In this document: one piece after another, positions 7,395-13,800 of the stretch | Position numbering within the stretch: position 1 is the stretch's first letter | Layout: each line of letters opens with the position of its first letter | Source of the DNA: CANNDT01 sp945876205 | GTDB taxonomy: Bacteria > Acidobacteriota > Vicinamibacteria > Vicinamibacterales > UBA2999 | Direction: 5' to 3' | DNA: 16,800 bases | Assembly: GCA_947503365.1 (NCBI GenBank) | Contig: CANNDT010000097.1 | Location: 1-16,800, forward strand | Program-made: the position numbers and the translations under genes | The notes under the pieces: generated by a model | Database searches by the model: none | Told to the model about the DNA's origin: nothing | What the model saw: only the letters and a program-made list of their open reading frames with translations

Positions 7395-7994
7395 ATGAAG
7401 GAAGACACGAAGGACGCATCGCCGGGCGACGTCGTCATCAGCGAGTCGCACTATCACAGCAAGAAGGACCGCGTGTTCGTGCGGGGCATCCAGGGGCAGT
7501 ATTCCCTGAAGGAAGAGCTCGCGCGCCTGCGCGCGATGCCGCGCGTGAAGAAGGGGAAGCTGATCCGCTTCAACGACGGTCCGCAGACCTACAGCCGCCA
7601 CTACGTCGAGCCCAAGGACGGCATCACGCAGACCTTCCACATCCATCTCGAGGAATACGCGCCGGGCGGTCGGTCGCAGAAGCACGGCCACGTCAACGAG
7701 GCCGCCTTCTACATCCTCGACGGCGAGGGCTACGAGATTCACGACGGCATCCGCTACGACTGGAAGGCGGGCGACATCGCCATCGTCCACAACAACTGCG
7801 TGCACCAGCACTTCAACGCGAGCGAGACCAAGCCGGCGCGCGCGCTCGTCATCAAGACCAAGCCGATGTTCATGTTCATGAACATGCTCTTTCAGAAGAT
7901 GGTGATTCCGCGGCCGACGACCCCGGCGCCCGGCGCCGAGAATTTCAAGCCGCGCGAGTTCGAAGAGGATTTCAATTACGAGGACCAGGAGTAG
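7395..7994 (+). CDS. Single-domain cupin protein with HQHFN motif (first of three)
   Basis: The 199-residue protein holds one cupin barrel (about residues 80-155). Motif 1 is KHGHVNEAAFYILDGEG, with candidate metal ligands His97, His99 and Glu102. Motif 2 is GDIAIVHNNCVHQHFN, with His137 as the fourth ligand. The set fits a metal-binding cupin such as a ring-cleaving dioxygenase, an isomerase or a binding protein. A Met-rich segment (MFMFMNMLFQKM, about 158-169) and an acidic C-terminus follow the barrel. There is no signal peptide, so it is cytoplasmic. It lies one base after the dehydrogenase stop and 3 bases before the next cupin, in one operon. The closest functional guess is the gentisate/homogentisate dioxygenase cupin superfamily; the substrate is unknown. 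Confidence 0.8.
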   Translation: MKEDTKDASPGDVVISESHYHSKKDRVFVRGIQGQYSLKEELARLRAMPRVKKGKLIRFNDGPQTYSRHYVEPKDGITQTFHIHLEEYAPGGRSQKHGHVNEAAFYILDGEGYEIHDGIRYDWKAGDIAIVHNNCVHQHFNASETKPARALVIKTKPMFMFMNMLFQKMVIPRPTTPAPGAENFKPREFEEDFNYEDQE

Positions 7995-7997
7995 GCC

Positions 7998-8609
7998 ATG
8001 GCCTGGAGCGAAGCAAAAGCGTGGCGGCAGGGCAGCGAGCATCAGAAGCTGTACCAGGCGCTGCTCGACGACGCGGCCGAAGCGCCCGCGCGCAACAAGA
8101 AGCGGAAGAAGGTCGTGCAGCCGCAGGACATGCCGTGGGAGATGGCGCGCCAGGGCCTGCTCAAGCACCTGCTCAATTCGGCGATGAACACCCGCATGGA
8201 AACGGTTGACGCCTACATGCAGATCATTCCGCCGGGCAGCCGCTCGGGCAAGCACCGGCACCTCGCCGAGGAATGTCTCTACGTGCTCGAGGGACGCGGC
8301 TACGACCTGCACCAGGATTGCGACGTCGAGATCACCGACACCTACCACTGGACGCCGCAGGAAGAGGTGAAGCGCTACGAGTGGGAAGCCGGGGACGTGA
8401 TCTACGTGCCACCGAACACCATCCATCAGCACTTCAACGCGAATCCCGACAAACCGGCGCGGCTCATCTCCGCGATCAACCGGATCTTCAAGGCGTCGGG
8501 GCTCAACGACCTCGAACAGCTCGAGGATGCGCCCGAATACGATCCCGCGGTGGTGCTGAACGCGGAGCTGCTCGAGAGCATCCTGCGTCCGCGCGCCGCG
8601 ACGCGCTGA
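7998..8609 (+). CDS. Single-domain cupin protein with HQHFN motif (second of three)
   Basis: The 203-residue cupin is related to its upstream neighbour. AGGAG at 7987-7991 lies 6 bases before the ATG. Motif 1 is GKHRHLAEECLYVLEGRG, with His86, His88 and Glu92 as likely ligands; motif 2 is GDVIYVPPNTIHQHFN, with His143. An insertion between the motifs (about residues 103-127, with DCDVEITDTYHWTP) lengthens the barrel loop compared with the first cupin. A helical, basic N-terminal arm precedes the barrel (NKKRKK, about 33-38). It is cytoplasmic. The conserved ligand set suggests an active metal site. It may form a hetero-oligomer with the flanking cupins, as three related genes in a row are otherwise redundant; this is inference. 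Confidence 0.8.
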   Translation: MAWSEAKAWRQGSEHQKLYQALLDDAAEAPARNKKRKKVVQPQDMPWEMARQGLLKHLLNSAMNTRMETVDAYMQIIPPGSRSGKHRHLAEECLYVLEGRGYDLHQDCDVEITDTYHWTPQEEVKRYEWEAGDVIYVPPNTIHQHFNANPDKPARLISAINRIFKASGLNDLEQLEDAPEYDPAVVLNAELLESILRPRAATR

Positions 8610-8619
8610 GGCCCTCGTC

Positions 8620-9747
8620 ATGTCAAAAGCCACGGCCAAGGACGCGCTGGTCTCTGAGGATCTGGCGAAGAAGTTCGCCTCCGAGAAGGAAACGCCGTAC
8701 ACGCGCTGGGTGCGGTCGGAAGGGCTCGACATCATCAACTCGTTCTACGTGCCCGACCTCCACACCGTGGAACTGAAACCGTGGGCCCGCCGCGGCGGCC
8801 GCGGTGTCTTTCTCAATCACGACGCGTCGCGGACCTCGAACGATTGCTACGTCTGCGAGATCCCCCCGGGCAAGGAGCTCGCGCCCCAGCACCAGCTCTA
8901 CGAGGAGATGATTTACGTCCTCGATGGGCGCGGTTCGACGACGGTGTGGAACGAGGCGGGGAAGCGGATCACGTTCGAGTGGAAGGCCGGGGCGCTGTTC
9001 GCGATTCCGCTCAACGCGTGGCACCAGCACTTCAACGGGTCCGGCATCGAGCCCGCGCGCTATGTCGCGGTGACCAACGCGCCGGTGATCATCAACGCCT
9101 TCGGCGATCTCGAATTCGTCTTCAACTCGCGCTACGACTTCACGGATCGGTTCAGCGGCGAGCCTGACTACTTCGCCAACCGCGGCGAGCAACGCGGCCT
9201 CCTGCTCGACACCAACTTCGTCGCCGATGCGGTGAACCTGCCGCTCGTCTCGGCGAAGGAGCGCGGCGCCGGCGGGTCGCACATCCGCTTCAGCATGGCC
9301 AAGGGCCACATGAACAGCCACATCTCGCAGTTCGGGGTGGGGCGCTACAAAAAGGCGCACGCCCACGGATCGGGCGCGCACGTCATCATCATGAGCGGCG
9401 AAGGCTACAGCCTGATGTGGCCGGAAGGCGCCGAGCCGGAGCGGTACGAATGGACCGAAGGGTCGATGATCGTTCCGCCGAACCTGTGGTACCACCAGCA
9501 CTTCAACACCGGCACCACCCCGGCGCGCTACCTGGCGTTCAAGGCCGAAGGCGTGGCCATCCGCAACGCGCAGGGCGTGCCCAAGGCCTGGATTTCGAAG
9601 CGTCTCGGCGGCGACCAGATCGACTACGCTGACGAATCACCGAAGGTGCGGCAGTTGTTTTCGGACGCGCTCGCCAAGCGCGGCCTCACGCCGCGGATGG
9701 ACGACGCCTACGCCGCGGAGCTCGAAGAGTTGGGAGCGCAGCCATGA
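8620..9747 (+). CDS. Bicupin protein, gentisate 1,2-dioxygenase-like architecture (third cupin gene)
   Basis: The 375-residue protein contains two cupin barrels, as in gentisate 1,2-dioxygenase and 1-hydroxy-2-naphthoate dioxygenase. The N-terminal barrel (about 70-155) has PQHQLYEEMIYVLDGRG and WHQHFN: only one His of the usual His-x-His pair remains (His91), with Glu95/Glu96 and His135 present. The C-terminal barrel (about 220-310) has KAHAHGSGAHVIIMSGEG (His247, His249) and YHQHFN (His292); the usual motif-1 Glu is absent, with His254 near its place. Both barrels contain HQHFN, as do the two single cupins upstream. A ring-cleavage role is possible but the ligand sets differ from standard. 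GAGG lies about 8 bases before the ATG. The end overlaps the next gene as ATGA. Confidence 0.8.
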   Translation: MSKATAKDALVSEDLAKKFASEKETPYTRWVRSEGLDIINSFYVPDLHTVELKPWARRGGRGVFLNHDASRTSNDCYVCEIPPGKELAPQHQLYEEMIYVLDGRGSTTVWNEAGKRITFEWKAGALFAIPLNAWHQHFNGSGIEPARYVAVTNAPVIINAFGDLEFVFNSRYDFTDRFSGEPDYFANRGEQRGLLLDTNFVADAVNLPLVSAKERGAGGSHIRFSMAKGHMNSHISQFGVGRYKKAHAHGSGAHVIIMSGEGYSLMWPEGAEPERYEWTEGSMIVPPNLWYHQHFNTGTTPARYLAFKAEGVAIRNAQGVPKAWISKRLGGDQIDYADESPKVRQLFSDALAKRGLTPRMDDAYAAELEELGAQP

Positions 9748-10802
9748 ACAGACGACAACTCGCGTCCGGCCTGATTGCGGCGGCCATTGCGCTGCCGCTC
9801 GCCCTGTCGGCACAGGTGAAGGCGGGCGCGACCGCGGCGGACGTGGCGCTCTACCAGGGCGCCGACCGGCAGCAGAAGCTGATTGCCGGCGCGAAGAAGG
9901 AAGGGACGTTCACGGTCTACACGTCGGCGCAGGCCACCGACTTCAACGCGCTGCTTGCCGCATTCGAGAAGAAGTACGGCGTCAAGGGCGTGATCTGGCG
10001 CGCGGGCTCCGAGAACATCCTCAACCGCGCCGTGCAGGAGAGCCGCGCCGGCCGCAATACGGTCGACATCGTCGAAACCAACGGCCCCGAGCTCGAGTCA
10101 CTCTCGCGCGAGAAAGTGCTGCAGGTGGTGAAGAGCCCGTACCTGGCCGACCTGATCGGGCCGGCGGTGCGTCCGCATGGCGAGTGGGTGGGGACACGCC
10201 TCAACGTCTTCGCACAGGCGTACAACACCAAGCTCATCAAGAAGCAGGACCTGCCCAAGACGTGGGCTGACCTGCTCAACCCGAAGTGGAAGGGCAAGCT
10301 CGGGATCGAGGCGGAAGATTCCGACTGGCTGGCCGGCGTCCTGGCCGACATCGGCGAAGTGAAGGGCACCAAGCTGTTCAAGGACATCGTTGCCGCCAAT
10401 GGCATGTCGGCGCGCAAGGGCCATACGCTGCTGACGCAGTTGGTCGCCTCCGGCGAAGTGCCGCTGGCGTTGACGGTCTACAACTACAAGGCGCAGCAGT
10501 TGAAGGCGCAGGGCGCGCCGATCGACTGGTTCGTCATCGGCAACGCCATCGCGCGTCCCAACGGCGTCGCCGTGGCGCGCAAGGCGCCGCACCCGCACGC
10601 CGCGGTGCTCTTCTACGATTTCGAGATCAGCCCCGAGGGACAGCAGATCATGGCCGCTCGCGAGTTCGTGCCGACCAGCAAGAAAGTCGACACGCCGCTC
10701 AACAAGATGCCGATGAAGTTCGTCGACGCGAAGGTGTCGATTGACGAATACGACAAGTGGAAGTCGTTGTACCGGCAGCTGTTCGGCATTCGAGGTACCT
10801 AA
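9744..10802 (+). CDS. ABC importer substrate-binding protein 1 (Fbp/Afu-type, family 1)
   Basis: The 352-residue secreted protein starts at an ATG that overlaps the previous stop (ATGA), with GGGAG 7 bases upstream. A signal peptide is clear: MNRRQ, a hydrophobic core of about residues 8-22, and probable cleavage near ALSAQ. The mature part shows KEGTFTVYTSA, FEKKYGVKGVIWRAGSEN and WADLLNPKWKGKLGIE, the pattern of bacterial type-2 binding proteins that pair with fused permeases. The adjacent-Tyr pair that binds iron in FbpA is replaced by YNY (in VYNYKAQQ), so an organic or phosphonate-type ligand is more likely than ferric iron. No permease is adjacent. The upstream permease/ATPase pair (3009-5847) is the natural partner. 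Confidence 0.88.
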   Translation: MNRRQLASGLIAAAIALPLALSAQVKAGATAADVALYQGADRQQKLIAGAKKEGTFTVYTSAQATDFNALLAAFEKKYGVKGVIWRAGSENILNRAVQESRAGRNTVDIVETNGPELESLSREKVLQVVKSPYLADLIGPAVRPHGEWVGTRLNVFAQAYNTKLIKKQDLPKTWADLLNPKWKGKLGIEAEDSDWLAGVLADIGEVKGTKLFKDIVAANGMSARKGHTLLTQLVASGEVPLALTVYNYKAQQLKAQGAPIDWFVIGNAIARPNGVAVARKAPHPHAAVLFYDFEISPEGQQIMAAREFVPTSKKVDTPLNKMPMKFVDAKVSIDEYDKWKSLYRQLFGIRGT

Positions 10803-10803
10803 G

Positions 10804-10967
10804 CCACGAAGCTCAGGACGCTGGCCACGAAGATCACGAAGCACACGATGGGCGTTCGGCCACGAAGAACACGAAGGTCACGAAGGCACGCTGAAAGAGT
10901 CTTCGCGTTCTTCGTGCCCTTCGTGGCCATCTTCGTGATCTTCGTGTCCTTCGTGGCCAGAGCGTCC
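10804..10967. repeat. CACGAAG-type inverted repeat spanning the start and signal peptide of the next gene
   Basis: The left half (10804-10890) contains about eight 9-bp-type units of CACGAAGNN. The right half (10904-10967) carries the complement, CTTCGTGNN units. Segment 10816-10841 (GGACGCTGGCCACGAAGATC...) is mirrored by 10931-10967 with small insertions, so a large stem is possible. The ATG at 10848 lies in the left half and the hydrophobic signal peptide of that gene is read from the right half. Confidence 0.8.
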
Positions 10968-11903
10968 GCGCAAGCATCGCCCGCCGCTGCGAAGAAGGAA
11001 GGCACCCTCACCCTCTATACCTCCATCGCCGAGAAGGATCTCGTCACCCTCACCAAACCGTTCGAGGCGAAGTACGGCGTCAAGGTTGTCGTCTGGCGCG
11101 CGGGCACCGACAAGGTGCTGCAGCGCTCGATTGCTGAAGCGAGGGCGAAGCGCTACGACGTCGACGTGATCCACTTCGGCTCGCCCGAGATGGAGGCGCT
11201 CTCGCGCGAGAAGATCCTGCTGCCGATCACCTCGCCGATGCACCAGGAGCTGCAGCCGGGGTCGGTGCCGGCGCATCGTGAGTGGGCGGCGACGCTGTTG
11301 TCTGTGTGGGTGCAGATCTACAACACCAGGCTGATCAAGAAGACCGATCTGCCGAGGACCTACAAGGACCTGCTCAACCCGAAGTGGAAGGGCAAGCTTG
11401 CGATCGAGACGAAAGACTCGGATTGGTTCGCGTCGGTGGTCGATGCGATGGGCGGCGGAGAGACGGGCCTGAAGTTCTTCCGCGATCTGGCGACGACCAA
11501 CGGCCTCTCGCTTCGCCAGGGCCACACGCTGCTCAACAACATGGTAATTTCCGGCGAGGTGCCGCTCGCGCTCAACCAGTACAACTACATGCCCGAGCAG
11601 GCGAAGAAGAAGGGCGCGCCGATCGACTGGTTCGTGCTGGAACCCGCGATCGCGCGCTCGAACGCCGTCGGCGTGGCACGGCGGGCGCCGCATCCGAATG
11701 CCGCGATGCTGTTTTACGAGTACCTGCTCGGCGAAGGGCAGCAGTACTTCGTGAACATGGACTACGTGCCCACCAATACGAAGGTGTCGTCGCTCTTCAA
11801 GGGCGTGAAGATCGTCCAGACCAGTCCCGCGCGCTCACTCGACGAGTCGGAGAAGTGGACCGACCTCTTCGAGGCCACCGTCATGAGACGGGCGCGACGG
11901 TAG
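10848..11903 (+). CDS. ABC importer substrate-binding protein 2, tandem paralogue with repeat-derived signal peptide
   Basis: The 351-residue protein is a close paralogue of the upstream binding protein. It shares KEGTLTLYTS, KYGVKVVVWRAGT, NPKWKGKLAIETKDSDWFA, RQGHTLLNNMVISGEVPLAL, YNY and KGAPIDWF. The N-terminus differs completely: about 18 Arg-rich residues (MGVRPRRTRRSRRHAERV) precede a hydrophobic stretch of FV repeats (FVPFVAIFVIFVSFVA) ending ARASAQA, a good cleavage site. That stretch is encoded by the CTTCGTG repeats between the genes, so the native signal peptide seems replaced. The ATG at 10848 has no clear ribosome binding site, but no better start was found. The YNY pair argues against iron. 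It follows the first paralogue by 45 bp and converges on the truncated binding protein at 11918. Confidence 0.83.
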   Translation: MGVRPRRTRRSRRHAERVFAFFVPFVAIFVIFVSFVARASAQASPAAAKKEGTLTLYTSIAEKDLVTLTKPFEAKYGVKVVVWRAGTDKVLQRSIAEARAKRYDVDVIHFGSPEMEALSREKILLPITSPMHQELQPGSVPAHREWAATLLSVWVQIYNTRLIKKTDLPRTYKDLLNPKWKGKLAIETKDSDWFASVVDAMGGGETGLKFFRDLATTNGLSLRQGHTLLNNMVISGEVPLALNQYNYMPEQAKKKGAPIDWFVLEPAIARSNAVGVARRAPHPNAAMLFYEYLLGEGQQYFVNMDYVPTNTKVSSLFKGVKIVQTSPARSLDESEKWTDLFEATVMRRARR

Positions 11904-11917
11904 TTGGAGGTTGGGAG

Positions 11918-12469
11918 TTATTTCCAGGCGCGGTTGTCGACCATGTTCTCGTAGGTCGCACCCGGCACGGTCATGTTCCACTTCACGGTCCAGTTGTAGG
12001 CGTCGTCGAACCGCTCGCGCGTGTAGGGGGCCGGCGGCGCGTGCAGCAGCCGCCACGTCTGGAATTCGCGTTCCTTCAGCAGCCCGCCGGTCTCGGCCAC
12101 CAGATAGTGGACGAAGGGCTTCGGGTCTTTCTCGAGCACGTCCACCGCTCGCGCCTGCGCGCGGAACATCGCGGCGAGGGTCGGGCCATCGAGCTCGTCG
12201 CTGGCGGCTTCGCTGCGCGTCGAATGCGATTCGATCACGAGGCGCAGGCCCTCTTTCTCCGCGACGCTGATCCAGGGCTCCATCAGGACGACCGCGTCGA
12301 CCTCGCCGCGGCGCAGCGCCTCGAGCCGCTTCAGCATCGATCCGGCATTCGTCGTCTTCACGTGCCCGGGTTCGAGGAATCCTTCGACCATCTTCAACAT
12401 CGTGAAGTGTGACCCGTTGTTCGGCGTCACGGAGATGAGCTTGTCTTTCAGCATCTCCGGCTCGTAGGA
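11918..12469 (-). pseudogene. NMT1/SsuA-like substrate-binding protein, N-terminally truncated
   Basis: The frame reads about 183 residues. Segments KLISVTPNNGSHFTMLKMVEGF, MLKRLEALRRGEVDAVVLMEPW and LIVESHS-type sequence fit the C-terminal two-thirds of an NMT1/THI5/SsuA-family (nitrate, sulfonate, taurine or thiamine-precursor) binding protein; the family is usually about 310-340 residues. Codons continue upstream of the first Met at 12454 (SYEPEM) to about 12469, where homology stops at an IS3-type transposase tail and an in-frame TGA at 12485-12487. No signal peptide or first domain remains. The C-terminus is intact (TAA or equivalent at 11918). It may be untranslated. A deletion or insertion event involving the IS element is the likely cause. 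Confidence 0.75.
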
Positions 12470-12761
12470 TCCAGACCTCTCGGGTCAGGGTTTGCCGCTG
12501 CGGTCGCCCGTTCACGAAGCGATCGGGATGCGCGGCATAGGCGGCCAGGCGGACCTGATGACGGTCGGCGAGCAGTTGCTCGGCCCGGCCGTGGTGGACA
12601 GCCGCCGGCGTCAGATAGTGCAGCCCGCTGTGATGGTGCGCGTCGTTGTACCAGTCGAAGAGATCGTGGCTCACGCCGCGGGCATGCTCGAGCGATCCGA
12701 ACCGATCGGGACACTCCGGCCGATACTTGAACGTTCGAAACTGCGCTTCTGAGAACGGCAC
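12465..12761 (-). mobile_element. IS3-family type transposase, C-terminal fragment of the integrase domain
   Basis: The frame encodes about 99 residues typical of the end of an IS3-type OrfB: PFSEAQFRTFKYRPECPDRFG, then FDWYNDAHHHSGLHYLTPAAVHHGRAE, then AYAAHPDRFVNGRP and TREVWI. The last acidic residue of the DDE triad is normally in the SEAxF segment (Glu in FSEAQF), so only the tail of the catalytic core remains and the first two Asp are missing. On the high-coordinate side it joins the 44-bp repeat at CCGTT; on the low side it fuses without a stop to the broken binding-protein gene. No terminal inverted repeats were recognised. This is an inactive remnant. Confidence 0.85.
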
Positions 12762-12797
12762 TTCCGTTAACTCGGGAGGCCTCTAATATTTCCTATC
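12754..12797. repeat. 44-bp direct repeat, copy 1
   Basis: The sequence begins AACGGCACTTCCGTT and ends CTAATATTTCCTATC, and recurs at 15935-15978 in the same orientation with one mismatch in 44 (A or G at the 17th base). It contains an AACGG/CCGTT hairpin, a GAGGCCTC palindrome and an A+T-rich end that contrasts with its surroundings. It separates the transposase fragment from the stop codon of the propeller-like gene, which its last two bases form. Confidence 0.9.
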
Positions 12798-13481
12798 ACC
12801 AGGGCAGCGCCGGGTCGGGGCACTGCGCGACGTTGATGGTGCCTCCCACTCGCGGATCGAACCCCCCGTAGTACAGGACGAGCGTGCCATCCGCCAGGCG
12901 CACGGCGTCGGGATCGTTGCCAAAGAACACGTCCAACGTCTCCTGCCCGAAGGTCAACCCGTCGATCGACGTGGACTGGTAGACGCCCTCCGGCAAACCG
13001 GGCTCGCCGAACTTTCCGTAATAGAGCGTGACTGAGCCGTCCGGATTCGCCAGCGCGAAGGGATGCTCGGCGGATCCGGTCAGGACCGCCGCTCCGGCAC
13101 CGACACGCACGCCCGCCTCCACCGTCCACGCCAGCATGTCGGCCGTCCGTCGGCCAGCCTGACCACCGTGGCGCCGCTCGTGGCGGCGGTGATGGTGGTG
13201 CCAAACCCCGCAGCCGCCGTGACGACGCCGAGACCCTCGGCGAACGTGTACAGGCGCACCCGCCCGTCATCCAGCCTGACCGCCGACGTGTCGGCCAGGA
13301 CGGCGCCCGCGCGCATTCCATAATCCGCGGGTTCCAGCACCGGTCCATGAATGGTGCAGGCGCCGGTGCCCGCCGCCGGAGGACCGGACGGCCCAGGGGG
13401 CATCCCCGGTTCCTGCGCCATCGACACGTGCGGCACCAGGCACAGCAGCGTCACGGAAAACGCGGTCGGCACGATTCTCAT
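12796..13481 (-). pseudogene. Secreted beta-propeller-like (sialidase/glycosidase-type) protein, frameshifted
   Basis: Two overlapping minus-strand frames together make one protein of about 228 residues. The first (13481 to about 13138) starts with a signal peptide, MRIVPTAFSVTLLCLVPHVSMAQ, followed by DTSAVRLDDGRVRLYTFAEG and ATVVRLADGR. The second (13137 to 12796) continues MLAWTVEAGV, NPDGSVTLYYGKFG and DPDAVRLADGTLVLYYGGFDP. The recurring AVRLxDGxxxLYY units look like blades of a five-bladed or sialidase-like propeller. The frames differ by one base at a GGCCG/CGGCC-flanked site (about 13139-13152). Loss of one base is the simplest cause, but a sequencing error is possible. GGAGG lies 14 bases before ATG 13481, a long gap. 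The 3' stop falls in the 44-bp repeat. It is divergent from the S8 protease. Confidence 0.6.
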
Positions 13482-13800
13482 CGGTTGTCCATGGTCCTCC
13501 TATCTCTTGTCGGGATGTTCCCTTCGCCCTTGATGTCGATGCCGGAGGCCCGACACGGCCGGAAACCCGGAATCCCGTCCGGAAATCCGACAGGGGGCCG
13601 TTTGCCCGAATCTGAGCCTGAAACCGGGTCATTGACGGCCCGGCGTCGCCGTCGTCGTCCAGGCGACACGGACGGCCCACCGTCAGCCATGTGCGAATCC
13701 GCGTCAGTTTCCAACAACTTACGGGCGGATCCGCCCTTGCCCTCTGGATCGCAGCCGATGAATTGTTCGCTATGTGGAGCGAGCGCCCGGCCCAAGACAC
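13482..13800. promoter_or_regulatory. Intergenic region between divergent propeller-like gene and S8 protease
   Basis: These 319 bp hold the 5' ends of two divergent genes. The most visible element is a perfect 14-bp palindrome, GGGCGGATCCGCCC (13723-13736), 65 bp before the protease ATG. It may be an operator. No convincing -35/-10 pair was found on either strand. No small gene is supported. Confidence 0.3.

Noticed and set aside
7110..8738. Long minus-strand open frame of 542 codons opposite the dehydrogenase and cupin genes
   Set aside because: It lies opposite clearly recognisable plus-strand proteins, has low-complexity Arg/Leu/Val-rich composition and no recognisable domain. Long antisense frames are expected in GC-rich coding DNA.
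10848..10910. Twin-arginine (Tat) signal in the Arg-rich n-region of binding protein 2
   Set aside because: Several Arg pairs are present, but the S/T-R-R-x-F-L-K pattern is not met and the Arg codons come from the repeat.
3009..11903. Ferric-iron importer (Fbp/Sfu system)
   Set aside because: The permease and ATPase fit the class, but both receptors lack the adjacent Tyr pair that binds iron and the linked genes are catabolic enzymes.
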